From Epiperipatus broadwayi (taxonomy: Eukaryota > Onychophora > Udeonychophora > Euonychophora > Peripatidae): a stretch of 64,000 nt of DNA. Location of the stretch: assembly GCA_028023455.1 (NCBI GenBank), contig JAQFVV010006306.1, positions 3,625,001 to 3,689,000 on the forward strand, written 5' to 3'. The notes under the pieces were generated by a model. The model was not told the DNA's origin. It saw only the letters and a program-made list of their open reading frames with translations, and ran no database searches. Made by a program: the position numbers and the translations under genes. Shown here in pieces: positions 45,244-57,562 of this stretch (positions are counted from its first letter, which is position 1; each line of letters begins with the position of its first letter).

Positions 45244-46139
45244 ACAGTAAGTACAGAGCTTATTCATTATATATATATAAACTACTTTAGTGTTAAAATA
45301 TGATTACTGTACTATTCAGTACCCCTAGATCATAATCTGTACTTGAAATTAATGACACAGTCAAAGTAAATAAGACTTTCATCATAAATGACTAAAAAAA
45401 TTTAGAAGCTTCATTCAGTGCAATACATAATCAAAAATATATTTTCACCATAGACAGCAATAAAGTGCATTAATAATGAATTTTAAAATGTGATTCATTA
45501 ATTCACACAATCGATTTATGCTTAACATTCTCGTAAATGTTAATCCTGATCAACATAAAAATGTTGTCGTAAACGTAAATTATTTTTCGCTACAAAAAAA
45601 AAAAAAAAAAATTTTTTTCCCCGTGCATTATGCAATTAATATGTGATCAAACTGTACTAAACATCCATTGATAATATCACTTACTTGTATAATTTTTGAC
45701 AGTATCCTTGTAATTCGTTACGGACATATCCAAGATAACGGTAATTTTGCTCGCAATGTCGGTAAAATAAAAGCATATTTAAAGTTCATTCCGTAGTACA
45801 TATACAATAACAAAAATGCATTAATAATAAATTTTAAAATGCGGACCTTACTTCAAGAACAATTTTTAATTCATATTTTTGTATCTACATACATTTCAAA
45901 GTTTTATGAATAACAGAACATAAAGTTGCCCAAAAATACTTTTAAAATGTACGTTGTGTTAATGTTTTCCTTCCATATGCTTTATTGTAATTTAATGAAT
46001 TGTATGGAATTGGGGGAATAGCAATCTCATTCTATATAAAATTCAAAATAAATTTAAAAATTATAGTTCAAAAAAAAAAAGTGCCCGCTCATTAGTGTAC
46101 TTTTTTCTATTAATAGTAATATACTCAGCAAAATGTTTG

Positions 46140-46340
46140 CTCATTAACTGTATATATTTTTTTCTTTCAATTTTAAGACCTTTTTTTTTTAATTAGATTT
46201 TCAAAATTTTTTATATATTAGGAATTTAAGACAACAAATTAATTTTTTTTGCTTATTTCTAATATGAGATTTTTGATTTATGAGGCATTTTGGGTAACCA
46301 ATTGAGCTTGTTGTCTGGAATAAATTGAATACGCATTATT
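46140..46340 (-). repeat. dispersed repeat family E, reverse copy
   Basis: It is the reverse complement of the block at 19395-19620: GAGATTTTTGATTTATGAGG, CATTTTGGGTAACCAATTGA, and the preceding AATTTAAGACAACAAATTAA. Two copies in one window establish a repeat family; its class is unknown. Confidence 0.6.
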
Positions 46341-47539
46341 TGTTTTTATTATTTGTAAACCATGATTTTTTCTTACTATGAATTTTTCTAATAGCAATAA
46401 AAAAAGAGCAGAATTATTCATTATTCCTAATAAATAGATTTATGTGAATTATTTCATTCATTTTTTTTTCCAGGTATTAGATTGGCTAAAATTATAATTT
46501 ATACACAACCCGAAACATTTTTTTCTTTCAATTCTATTTCTCTAATTCATTAATGCAAACTTTTTGAAGCTAATCTCTCTTCAAAAAAGATTGAGGACAC
46601 TTTTAATAAAATGAAAGTACTTCATAATACCAAAATCAATTCTAATTATTCTTCAAAATTATTATCAATGGTAAATTAGAAGGTGGTTGTGTAACTTTAA
46701 AGACCATCATTATAAGAGTTGCCATTACATTGATAAAACTTTTTGACAATCAATTCAATAGCAATTCTGCAGAAAGATCTATCATATATTTGGTTTTTAT
46801 ATTACTCAAAGGCATATTCTTAATCATGATGATAGAATTCATTTATTTCATTGCCAGTCACCATTTTCTTTGTTTACCAACAGCCTTTGATGCTCACTGA
46901 TCAGAATGTTTCCGTTAAGATTGGAGATCTGGTAATAAATAGTCAGCCTTTTTGAAGGTAGGATCAGAGAACAACTATTAAACCTGAATAACAATAGCCT
47001 GGTTCTCCCTATATGGTCGAAGAAGCCTCCTGCTAACCCATACAACAGTAATCATTCTACAGACTATAGCTATTTAAGCTAACAGCTACGCAACAAGGCA
47101 AGTCCAAATTTAGGATCGGAAGCTTCCAAAGCCAAAGCCGATTTGAGGCAAGCTGTCATTACAGTAGTAAGAATTGCCATACCTAATCATGAGGCAGGCT
47201 GTCACAGTACAGCTGGCCGTGGGTAGAAATCTATAAAGGCTTGTACAGTCCCTTCTTCAACAGTTCACCATAGAACTGGGAACTATACCTTGCTGACAGT
47301 AGCAGGCAGAGTGTAGCTGTCTATAAATAACAATTGTAAATCGAGTGTGTTTGTATTGGTATATTATTAATAAATATATTATACAATGTATGTATAATCG
47401 TTTGTGTTTATATGTATAATCATGACTAAACACATAAGGAAGAAAAGTGACTTCATTATTTTTTATATTTTTAAACAGAAGACTAGTAAATATGATATCA
47501 AGCGAATATGGATTCCATTTTTCTTAACTCCATTTATGG

Positions 47540-47760
47540 GCAAGATAAATCACATACTGTGCCGGTCAAAATATGCTTATCCATCTAACACGAGCTGGAA
47601 CTCACAAAATGTACTTCAAACCCAGTCGAGCCTGAGATTTTGGTCAGGGACCAGCCTGGATTCGAACCCACTCTCCAAGCCCCAGATCAAACACCTAATG
47701 GACAACATAACAATGATGGCCCACGAGAATTAATTCTTAATCCGGCCCACTAGCAAATCG
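47540..47760 (-). repeat. possible SINE or tRNA-related fragment
   Basis: Read on the minus strand, GAGTGGGTTCGAATCCAGGC near 47655 contains a perfect pol III B-box core (GGTTCGAATCC). No clear A box or target duplication is seen, and the surrounding plus-strand ORF (47404-47733) has no family. It may be a SINE body or chance. Confidence 0.35.
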
Positions 47761-50283
47761 GAGAAACAAAAGACTCATGGACTTAAACATCTATATAAAC
47801 AACTTAAACACTAAAGACATTCCAAAGATAAAATCTAATATAATTAGTTAATAGGGGTTTTACTAATAAAATAGCTATGGGAAATTAATGAATTGGATTG
47901 ATTTAATAATGAGACAGAAACTGATATATGATGAATTAAAATATATTTATTGACAATTGTTGTTGGCAAATGCACGCAGGCATTTTATTTATAAAGTAAC
48001 ATTACTCTAGGCCATTTAAACAATAATTGATACGTTGGCTATTATTTAATTGCTCCAATATTATTTAATGGAAACAAATACCCTACTATATAACTAATCA
48101 TTACATTAACTTTTATTAGTTATGCCCTTTCATCATCAGTTCGTGTGGCTATTGTATGTGAAATCTAACAAAGTCTGGAGTGAAACTTAATAATACATCT
48201 GACTATAATAATTTTATATATCAACTATGGGCTTATAAAGCATCCCAGATAGCTTTAGATCGAACGGGTTTTCAAGATTGCTTCGGATCAACGCCGAAGA
48301 CTGCATATTAGGGAGGAAAGAGTTGGCTATAACGATTTTACTAATACGCTAGGCACAAGTAAAATATAATAATAAAGTGGCTCTGTGGATGGAAGAATAG
48401 TTTTAGGGTTTTTGTGACAAACAACGGTTTACCCAATAACCGATCGTCATGCTGCAAAAGGGAACCTTTATTTGGTTCATAAGAAGCGGGGGACTTACGT
48501 GCTAATCTGGCCCGTAGCTCAGACTTCGCTACTGCACTACCCTATAAGAGAAGATGTGCTGGCAACGCCGTGGCTCCATCTTATATATAAAACAGCACAA
48601 CGAGAAAAATATTAATAAGTTTCACATCCGCCAAGCCGAAGGATATTATAAATGAAATATCACATATTAAATGAACACAAGTTTATCAGCTTGATCAAAA
48701 GAGCCAACTCTTCTGTAGCATGAGAAATATGTATATGCTACTGACGGGAATATATACAAACTTTACTTTATCCCGTTCAATCTCTTTAGTTATCTATAAC
48801 TACTAAACTTTTAAAAAGGAGGAAAAGTATATTTAATAAGGGACTTACGAATACTTTACTAAAAAAATATACTTATGATTGCACTCCAGGCTAGTTTAAT
48901 CTTTAGTAATATAATAATTAAAGGTTGAAAAGCCACATTTTATATTTATATTAATTAATTTACTAAATGACAAAATATGAATTTGGGTTTCGAAACAGCG
49001 CACGAAATGACGCTATATAAATAATAATACGAAGATGTTAAATTTATATGTTTAAAAACATATTCTATAATTAAATGCACGCCGTTTCGAAACATAGGCA
49101 CAACTAATAATAATTAAAAATAAGCAAAAGAAAAGCAAAATATAACTGCAGTGATTAAATTATATAGCAAAACATTAATTAACACAGAAATTTACAAAAG
49201 TATTTCATATTATAGAATTTAAAGATTATTTGAAAAACAATTTAGAAAGAAGTTTCGATAATATGGTTAGCTAACCTGTTTTTGAAGAAATCATGATTGT
49301 TTTTGAAATTCACAGAGCTCTGCTATTTTAAATAATATTATAACAGTTCTATAGTTGGACTGAATAGATTCGAGCTGGAATGAAGGTGAGTTCTTTGGCG
49401 GCTTATGGCATGTTCTTATTCAGTTGCGAGACGATTTAAAATGGTGTTGGAACGACGGCAAGTCCCTTTTAGCGGCATACGGCATCTTTCATTTGGTATA
49501 AGCTTTTTGGTTGTTGCTTCGGCATTTGATGGATTGAACTCGGCGTTCCATCACGGGAACGGCAGCAAAATTTTGCCTGACTTTAGCCGGACATGGTAAA
49601 ATTAAACAATTTATAACTTGGATAATAATAGCTCTTCAAAAGCAAGATGGAGTATATCTTCCCGCTTAAAATAAGCCCTATTTATACATTTCGACTAAAC
49701 TTTAACACCTTTTTGGAATTTCATTAGCCTCGGGACCAATTGACTTTTAATTAAACAAAATAATATAATCCAATTTCTACAACAGATAACGTCTCCGAGG
49801 TGTTACATTTAATTACTTAAAATTATTAAAATATATAAATTATATAATTTGATTCAGTTTCATTAATTAAATTCCTTTTTAGGTGTTAAAGAATGTTAAA
49901 GCTTAGCAGAAGGAACGGTATTCTGATTTAATGATAAAGTCTTTTGTTGCAAACAAAAATCAATCAGTAAACTAGATTTTACTTTTTACCCGGGGTGCAG
50001 TCACTAATTGATATCTTGTTTACACAAAATTCTCATTTTTAATTACAAACGGATGATTTTTATTTTACTGAAATAAATGACTTTTAACATATTTGTTTTT
50101 ACAATATTATTTGTTTATAATAAAAGAAAAAGCAAATTTAAAGAAAATACTTTAGTTTCAATTATATATGTAAAACATTAAATCAGAAAACCGTTAAATA
50201 TGTTTTAAAGAAAATGTTTTACGTTATATCTTCTTTATTTAAACTTAAATATATATACAAATCATTTTGCCGTTATTCCCAGG
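47761..50283. other. GC-richer unclassified stretch, possibly LTR-derived
   Basis: Between about 48230-48620 and 49370-49600 the sequence is more complex than the surrounding intron. On the minus strand, a TATATAAGATGG-like promoter context near 48575, an AATAAA near 48475, and a terminus TGTAACACCTCGGAG at 49807 recall an LTR. A TTTAA flank at 49808-49812 also occurs at 48064-48068 before a TG, which would give a 1.7-kb solo LTR, but such short matches are common in AT-rich DNA. The ORF at 49405-49599 is unrecognised. Confidence 0.3.
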
Positions 50284-50449
50284 TTTAAATTATCCATCCA
50301 CATACGAAATAATAGCGAATATAATTAAGAATTGACTGAAAATTAATAAAACAATCTATAATAAATTATGAGCATTTCTCCGCTATAACTTTATCAAACC
50401 TGTCTAATTATAGCGTGTTTTTCGTATGTAAATGGATGATGCAATTTAA
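50284..50449. repeat. inverted repeat (MITE-like), about 166 bp
   Basis: TTTAAATTATCCATCCACAT begins the left arm, and the right arm ends AATGGATGATGCAATTTAA after TTTCGTATGTA. Inner complementary pieces (AATAGCG with CGCTATAATT) extend the pairing. No coding capacity. Confidence 0.7.
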
Positions 50450-51083
50450 GCGGCCATTATAGCAAAGTTTTCCCGCTCGACTTATATATAACATTTTTAC
50501 ATTTGACATTTTTACATTTAAGATAGGTTCGAAACTAGTTCAGACGAGTAGGTCATTAGGTTGATGGTGAAACGGAAAGAGATTGGAAGGCTTACATTTC
50601 AATACTTAACTTCTAATAACATTTAAAATTCACATAAGTTTTTTGAAATTGTTAGTCGAGGATATTTATTTCTAAAAGAGTAAACTAAATTTTGAAAGAC
50701 AGGTACTTTATACAATGCACTTATTTTTTTTAAGAGGGTAGTGAAATGACAAATAATACTGTTCACTTAAAAAAGGTAACAATAAACAGATTAATTTGCA
50801 GCAGCATATACATAGAAGATGAAAAGGAGTGATTAAAATAAGCAACTTTCATTAGAATTACCAAAAGTTGTAGTATTCAGAAAGTAATCACAAAGATGTT
50901 AGCAAGACTAGCCGAGTTAAGATATGGTTAAGGATTTGTGAAAAGTTTTTAACATTTATAGCTGAAATTATCTACCAATATGATTGGTATTAGATACCTA
51001 GAAGAATTTCATATACATTAAGTAAAGAATTGAAATTAAGCTTCAGTTGATTTTATCAGAATAAAAATACTAATTAGAAAGTT

Positions 51084-51448
51084 AAAATAGAAAATCATAT
51101 AACATTACAATACTAGCCAAAACAATAAAATTTTACTAAAATTCTTCCATAATCATAGCTTCACCTATTAACAAATAGACCTTTTCAAGTGAAACTGAAC
51201 ATGATACACACAACATATATATTCAAAACAAAATAACCTTCCCATAAGATACATATAGCATATACATACAAAACAAAATAATGCTGATGGAAAGGCCATT
51301 TTGTTTTATATATACATGTTGTATGTATTTTGTTAAATTTCACTTGAAAAGGTCTATTTGTTTATAGATGAAATTATGGTTGTGGAAGAATTTTAGTAAA
51401 ATTTTGTTGTTTTGCCTAGTACTGTAATGTTATATGATTTTCTATTTT
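51084..51448. repeat. long palindrome with arms of about 110-150 bp
   Basis: The arm 51084-51196 (AAAATAGAAAATCATATAAC ... AGACCTTTTCAAGTGAAA) returns inverted at 51336-51448 with few differences. The inner part (CAACATATATATTC.AAACAAAATAA) is also partly inverted. It is a foldback/MITE-type element, with no ORF and no ribozyme motif recognised. Confidence 0.8.
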
Positions 51449-52652
51449 ATTTATAGTTACTAGTATAACGTGAAAGGCAGTATTTAATTTTTAATTAGAT
51501 AGTATAAGTGAGATTGAAAGGAAAAAAATTACACTTGAATCGTCTTTAATTCAAATCCCACCCCCATCTATCTTTAACAAATATATTGTTCAATATGAAA
51601 TATCTTTTAGAATTAATAATCAAGGCATTTGATTTCAAATACAGAAATGTTATTTTAATATGGAAGAAAAAATAAATCTGTAATATCTCCTGACCTAAAT
51701 TAATAATGTTATTTTCAGTTTAGTAATAAAACTCTGGCATGGTTAATTACTTAAGAAGCACATGCTTATTAATTTTCCGACATTGGTTCTTTAAGAATAA
51801 GAAAAAAAAAGATATTCAAAAATATCTAGTAATACTGCCAGACATTTAAAAAAAAAAAAAGAAATATATATATTTTGCAAAAAAAAAAAAATAGAGCTGT
51901 ATTTTTGTCAAATCAAGGAGTTATATTTATTTTTAGTTTTCAGGTGTTCATAATCATTAAAAAGTCGTTGCTAAGAAGCCATCTTTGTTCTATATATAAA
52001 ACATAATAATGAATGAATAAGTTTTTTTATTTCTTTTTGATAGTTTTTTCTTTTAAAGAAAGTAAACAATAAATATCGATTACAGTCTATTAACAAGGAT
52101 TCGCTAGCACGTGTAAAAATAACGGTAGAATACTAGTTAAAAAGAATACGTTGTTATTGATTTCATTCACTTACATATCACCTGATTTCCATTCATACAT
52201 TTTATTAATTGTAACAACAAAACAAATAAAGGGAATCGAGTAATTTTTGCCGCATTTAATTGAAACATCGTCTATATAAATTTTAAGTAATATAGTTTAT
52301 ATAATAATAAAAGCACTCTATATATTCTTTTTTTTTTTTTAAAATAATAATAAAAAGATAAAGAGTCTAACCATAAACAACTGAAAACAAGGATCACTAC
52401 CATACCTGTGAGGGGAGAGAGGGTGAATATTCTTTTAAACAGCAACACATATGTCACTTTGATATTTATCACAAGTCCTTTTTTAGTTATACAACAATAT
52501 AAAAATTAATTGAAAACTGACAAACTTATAATCAAATGACGCAATATATATAATTTTTGCATGAAGCAGCGACAAATATATAAACAAATGATATATCAAA
52601 AAAGCTGCGTTTGAATGTATAATGAGATATATTAGCGATGATTATATGAATG

Positions 52653-52767
52653 GCCGCCCACACATTTCCTGTAGCATACGAGAGGCAGTCATTCCAAGAG
52701 TTGTCAATAGTTGTCGCTCAATTTGGAACGCCTAAATTAATAACAACAGGTAAAAAAAAAAGGGGGG
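52653..52767 (+). pseudogene. possible Gypsy-type integrase fragment
   Basis: One plus frame, open only after a stop at 52647, reads AAHTFPVAYERQSFQELSIV, then VAQFGTPKLITTG. The block LxxVFAQFGxPxxLVTDNG is typical of retrotransposon integrase cores, and VAQFGTPKLITTG resembles it. The acidic DNG itself is not present, and the frame runs into an A and G tract. The fragment is very short. Confidence 0.3.
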
Positions 52768-52911
52768 GGGGCGGAGGGACCGTGTGGGTTTAGATGGATT
52801 GACTTGCAAATAGTTTAAACCATTTGTTGATATTTTAGTACGCATCAAAACAATATTTATAAAAATCTACACAATATATTTATAAAAAATAAGGAATATT
52901 ATTCGTATTAA

Positions 52912-53070
52912 AAAAACTGTAATTTTCTAAGGCTAATTATTCTCTTACAAGAAAAAATCATTTATCTAATTATACTTCTATTATTCTTTGTAAAAATCTT
53001 TTCTAAAGCTAATTACTCTTTTACAAAAAAAAAAAAAAATCACATATAATTATACTTCTATTATTCATTG
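52912..53070. repeat. short tandem duplication, unit about 77 bp
   Basis: TAATTATACTTCTATTATTC occurs at about 52969 and 53046, each preceded by a CTAA.GCTAATTA.TCT.TTACAA block. A second small duplication with AATCAAAAAGCATAC(T/C)GATATATG is at about 53280 and 53406. Confidence 0.7.
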
Positions 53071-53151
53071 TATAATTACAAATTTATGTGTATTGCTACA
53101 CAACTACTAGTTAGCATATATATATATAATCCAACTTCTACAAATGTTACC

Positions 53152-53269
53152 AAACACATGATCAAATCAAGCGTTGGTGGCTTAGCGGTTAGCAAAGCTG
53201 CCTTCCAAGCAGCCGGCCCGGGTTCGCTTCCCGGTCAACGCTTTGACATATATATATAAACACATAATC
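53152..53269 (+). mobile_element. retroposed tRNA-Gly(TCC)-type SINE with 12-bp target duplication
   Basis: The insert 53164-53257 lies between AAACACATGATC (53152-53163) and AAACACATAATC (53258-53269), one mismatch. It contains a whole tRNA-Gly shape (next entry) followed by TTTGACATATATATA. The same TTGACATAT tail follows the truncated copy at 6657-6732, so the tail belongs to the element and not to the target. Confidence 0.82.
53171..53241 (+). tRNA. tRNA-Gly(TCC)-like sequence, probably the body of a SINE
   Basis: It has a 7-bp acceptor pairing GCGTTGG/TCAACGC, an A box in GTGGCTTAGCGGTTA, a 5-bp anticodon stem GCTGC/GCAGC with loop CTTCCAA (anticodon TCC, glycine), and a T arm CCGGG-TTCGCTT-CCCGG. 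It matches the eukaryotic tRNA-Gly(TCC) pattern almost throughout. The target duplication and the shared tail argue that it is a retroposon and not the working gene. No T-run terminator follows directly. Confidence 0.7.
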
Positions 53270-53989
53270 GAACTTTAAAATCAAAAAGCATACTGATATA
53301 TGACCAACATATAAATGACTATATAACTACTAATTATATATTGGCATAATATACAATCCAAGTTTCTCCTAGAAATGTTAACAATTACATAAACCAATTC
53401 TAAAATCAAAAAGCATACCGATATATGGTCAAATATTGGAATAAGTCTATTTGAATTATAACCTAACTTTAACACACGCTCATATATTATACATTAGGTT
53501 CAATGTATGTAATTTAAATTATATACACAATATGTAATCCTTTCATCTTGAGATTCAAAATTAAAAATCAAGAACTCAAGTTCACACTCATATATTTTTA
53601 TTACATTAGATTCTATATATCAAGAACTCTGAGTGAGATAAACATTTATCAAATCAAATATTTATTCTGATTTAACATTCTTTAATATTTTAATGTTCAT
53701 CATCTTCTGTAGTAGCCAATAATAAATAAATAGGCATGGCTATTCCAATTCTAAAAAAAAAAAAGGCATTTAATACATTAGATAAGTTAAACGTTGACTA
53801 TATAAACCAATACGCAAAATACCGTTAAAAATGAGTTTATTTGATATCTTGTGATGTTGACTTTTAACTTATTGTTTGGTTAATTTTATTTTTTGAAATA
53901 CTTTTTTTTAAAAATCAAAATAAATTAAAATTTATTACGATACAATTGGATGTGTTTATCTGTACATAGCTATATTCTTTTTACACAGT

Positions 53990-54343
53990 TGCAAGGCAGT
54001 CACTCAGTAGAGCCTGCTGTGGTCCGAGACCGAGGGCCATTGCTCTCCTTCACTCCTCTGGAAGGGCAACTCTAGCCCAAGTTTCACGAAAAAGCCAGTC
54101 CGGAGCCAGCAATCTATCTCTGTTCCTGAGCCGCTTGAGTAATTTGATATAGATGTTGCAGACACTGTGATTAGCATTTTCAAATATACACTTGCATCTG
54201 GATAGCCAGATTGCCAAGGTTAGAAAAATGGTGATTCTGATGTTCGAGAATATGCCGCTCTTTATAGCCTTTTGAATGACTAAAACTTCTCTAATATCGA
54301 GCGACACCATTATTGTAGTTTTCAACAGTATTTTCTTTTGCAA
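53990..54343 (-). pseudogene. unrecognised ORF fragment, transposon-like
   Basis: A 97-codon minus-strand frame ends at 54050 and continues with one stop as RRAMALGLGPQQALLSDCLA. The part FLTLAIWLSRCKCIFEN, SVCNIYIKLLKRLRNRDRLL and WARVALPEE is protein-like, with GC-rich codons unlike its neighbours. A W..RC..(I/V)F block after the polymerase core occurs near the C-terminus of several non-LTR retrotransposons, which is my best guess. I cannot name a family. Confidence 0.35.
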
Positions 54344-55244
54344 TCAATATTGCTACTATTTACAATGTCTTGGAAATAATCTTTATATCATAACCTCTTC
54401 CACAAAAACAATTCCAAATCCACTATTAAATACCTTTTGTGGAAAATCTGTTACTATTCACTTGCTTCATTACCAAACCGACAAAGAAGTGATTCTACAG
54501 TACTGAATTTTATATTATCATTTTCAGCAAGCTGAAAGATGTATCAAATCATTTTATAACCTACTCATATTTTTATAATCTTACAGAGTTTCCTTAAATG
54601 AAATTTTTGTAATGCTTTTATATTATCAAGGGATTCATGTTACAATTTCATATAGTAAGTTGCATAAAATAACAGGTTTATATAGGACTAATTTTGTGGC
54701 AATAATTATTATCATCATAAATATTCATTAAACAATGAAATCTGTGTTGCCCTCAACATCTAAATTACCAAGATGAGAAACTGACTTACATTCATTCAAG
54801 ATGAGATTTTTCTTCTATCAGTAGCCTGATAAAGAATGAGTTTTCAAAACATTAATTATTAAATCTATTTATATGTTGCATCCAAATCATTAACAATATT
54901 CTGTAGTTCATCTTTTGAATGGGAAAAACATAAATAGCATACTGCAAATCTAGAAGCCAATAAGATAAAGTACTTGTTTTTATTTTTAATAGGTTCAATT
55001 TAAAAATTTCACCATTGAACCTACATTATATCTTTAAGTCTGCTTCATTAAACTGCCTATAAACAGTTCTTAAGACCACTGCAATAATAAAAATAAATTT
55101 GAAGCTAATACACAACTCTAACTTTTACTAGCAGTAAGAACATTTTCTTTTATCACATATAATACAAATAAACTTTGGTGGATAATCAACTACTTTCAAA
55201 TACCGACACAGATCTCTTAGATTAACAGAACCAAATAATTTGAC

Positions 55245-56118
55245 TAAGAGATCTGACAATTAAGTTTGAGAACTTGTCATCATGTGCCCAAATTAGCAGC
55301 ACTGTATTAACTACTCGGTAAGGTTTCACAACCTTGATTATATCACTATCTCACAGTTACATTCATGTTGATGTGTGGCATTGTCTCCCTGGGTGGCATT
55401 CTATATCGTACTTTTGTGTTTGCGAAAATGTCGAGAGCTTAAATTAGAGCAACGAACATTAAATTTCTTGCTAAACTTTGGCAAGAGTCGAAATGAAATC
55501 AGACACCTCAGTCCAAGTTTATGGGGATAAATGCCATGAAGAAAATGGCAGTGTAAAAATGAATTAAATATTTTTCTGGGGGGGGGGGGGAGGATCGCTT
55601 GATGAAAAGAAATCAGGGTGGCCAGTAATGAGAAAAATGACAAAAAATTGCAAAAATTCATTGAAATTGTGCATCAAAACCATCTAACTATGAGAAGCAT
55701 AGCAGATTAAGTAAACATCAATAGAGAATCAATAAGGAAAATCTTGACTTGAGAAAGTCATATGCAAAAATGCACCAGCTTGCATGGCACTATCTACAAT
55801 GGAATTTTCAACCAGAAAAAAATAACTGTATTGGAACACCCTCCCTACTCATTTGATTTGGCTCCCAATGACATTTTTCTTTATCCAAAGATAAAGACAA
55901 TATTGAAATGACATTTTAATGATATTCAGGACATCAAGGGTAATATGATTACAGCTCTGATAGCTATTCCAGAAAGTTCCAAAATTGCTTTTAAGGGAGA
56001 ATTAGGCATTGACATTAGTACATAGCTTGCCAAGGGGAATATTTTGAAGGTAACCATAATAATATTCAACAGCATTTTCCTGGATGAGTTAGTGAACTTA
56101 ATTATAAGACTTCATACA
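55245..56118 (+). pseudogene. mariner-family DNA transposon, transposase pseudogene
   Basis: The left end (GATCTGACAATTAAGTTTGAG...) and the right end, read inversely (GTATGAAGTCTTATAATTAAGT...), form imperfect terminal repeats. From an ATG at 55428 the broken frames read RATNIKFLAKLWQES, AMKKMAV, LDEKKSGWPV (compare mariner DEERSGRP) and, near 55840-55900, VLEHPPYSFDLAPNDIFLYP, the highly typical block with the third catalytic Asp (GAT 55855-55857). EIQD-like text follows, then a TALIAIPESS block. The region with the first and second catalytic Asp is missing, the element is shorter than the usual 1.3 kb, and frameshifts and stops abound. It is inactive. Confidence 0.85.
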
Positions 56119-56305
56119 TCAATAAGAGCAATATGTAAATCACATCTTTGGCCTTGACATTTTTCCCGCATTAGCTCGCAAATAAATCATTATTACAGTG
56201 CTTTTTGATTCTTTAAAACCATATTCTGGTAATCATTCAATGATAACCAAGAATAATTATATTCAATAAAATCCTTGACAGTACTTTGATGTCATAGTTA
56301 ATATT

Positions 56306-56870
56306 TCATAATACAGTAATTACAACAATTTTTTTATCCCCTTGGTGAGAAGGAATCACTTCATTTTGATAAATATTCCTTAGAATTTGATAATTTCCTG
56401 ATCTACACCTTGATGTTTCAAAATTTTTATCACTGACAAATGCATATAGAATGAAATATTTTTTTTTTACATTAATTATAAGTATGAAATAAAACAGCAA
56501 CTTATAATCACTAACTCTTTTAATAACTTTTCTTAATATTTGGATCTGCTCTACTGTGATATAACCATTTCTAAACACATCCTATTCTTTTGATTAGTTC
56601 AAGCCCAAATTCTTTATAGATAATGCATGACTTCCTTTTCACTTTTCTTAAATGACTTATTGCTATTGCATTCTTCCAAACACTTGGTATATCTTTATTA
56701 TTTCAACATTTGTGTATAGTTTTATTAAAAATTTCTCTATTTCTTCACCTGTTGTTTTTAAAAAAATCTACATCACTTTTAGGAGCTACTCCATTCTTTG
56801 TAGATTTAATTGCATATTTGAGATTTCAAAATAAATGATAAAATCATAGGAACTACCTTGCTCTCTTATT
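56306..56870 (-). pseudogene. RTE reverse transcriptase fragment, 3' part of a split copy
   Basis: The minus-strand ORF 56306-56578 reads YITVEQIQILRKVIKRVSDY, KLLFYF and later RCRSGNYQILRNIYQNEVI. This corresponds to QVLREVIERSNEYDLPFYFG and GYCHILKNIYKNAI of the copy at 20540-22340. Above it, 56640-56850 gives the YAIKSTKNG and IPSVWKNAIAI-like region. Frameshifts remove the catalytic block. Its upstream part continues beyond an insertion at 56880-57562. Confidence 0.75.
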
Positions 56871-56879
56871 CTTTATTGT

Positions 56880-57562
56880 AATAAAGATCAGCTTTTCAAG
56901 CTAATCTAATGTACATGCGCTTTTTAATACTAATAAATGAATACTTTCACTTCCAACACAAGATAAAGATCTTTGCGAAAGAATAGAATGAATCCACCTA
57001 TTCTTTCCACCCAAATGCTTAAATATGGGTAAATCTTAAGCACTGGAAATGAAAGCGTGAAGATAAACCAATCACTTTAAATTACTTTTTACTATGTCTG
57101 AATGAATGACGCCCACAAAATTTTCTAGAATTTACGAAACGTCATTCTTAAATGAAACTAAACATATGTAAATGAGGCATTTATTTTATATAGCACTATG
57201 TTTATAAATTGTAATAAACTAAAGATCAGCTTTTCAAACTAATGTACATGCGCTTTTTATGAATATTAATACTAATAAATGAATACTTTCACTTCCAATA
57301 CAAGATAAAGTCTTTGCGAAAGAATAGAATGAATCCACCTATTCTTTCAACCCAAATGCTTAAATATGGGCAAATCTTAAGCACTGGAAATGAAAGCGTG
57401 AAGATAAACCAATCACTTTATCTTGTGTTGGAAGTGAAAGTATTCATTTATTAGTATTAATATTCATAAAAAGTGCATGTACATTAGCTTGAAAAGCTGA
57501 TCTTTAGTTTATTACAATTTATAAACATAGCACTATATAAAATAAATGCCTCATTTACATAT
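56880..57562. repeat. family D repeat inserted in an RTE copy
   Basis: AAAGATCAGCTTTTCAA(G/A)CTAA occurs at 56884 and about 57215, spacing about 330. From about 57415 an inverted partial unit follows to 57562. This is a diverged version of 42291-43445 with the same head-to-tail plus inverted plan. It sits between two halves of an RTE linker that are contiguous in the copy at 21900. Confidence 0.8.

Noticed and set aside
45690-45785. Minus-strand open stretch (TDIASKITVILDMSVTNYKD) ending at a GTAAGT donor
   Set aside because: It does not match the Sos segment expected upstream of 28219, there is no good acceptor, and no homology is recognised.
48119-48150. TTTCATCATCAG on the plus strand, resembling the complement of a hammerhead core (CUGAUGA...GAAA)
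   Set aside because: The core CUGAUGA runs directly into UGAAA with no room for stem II, and no stem I is formed by the flanks.
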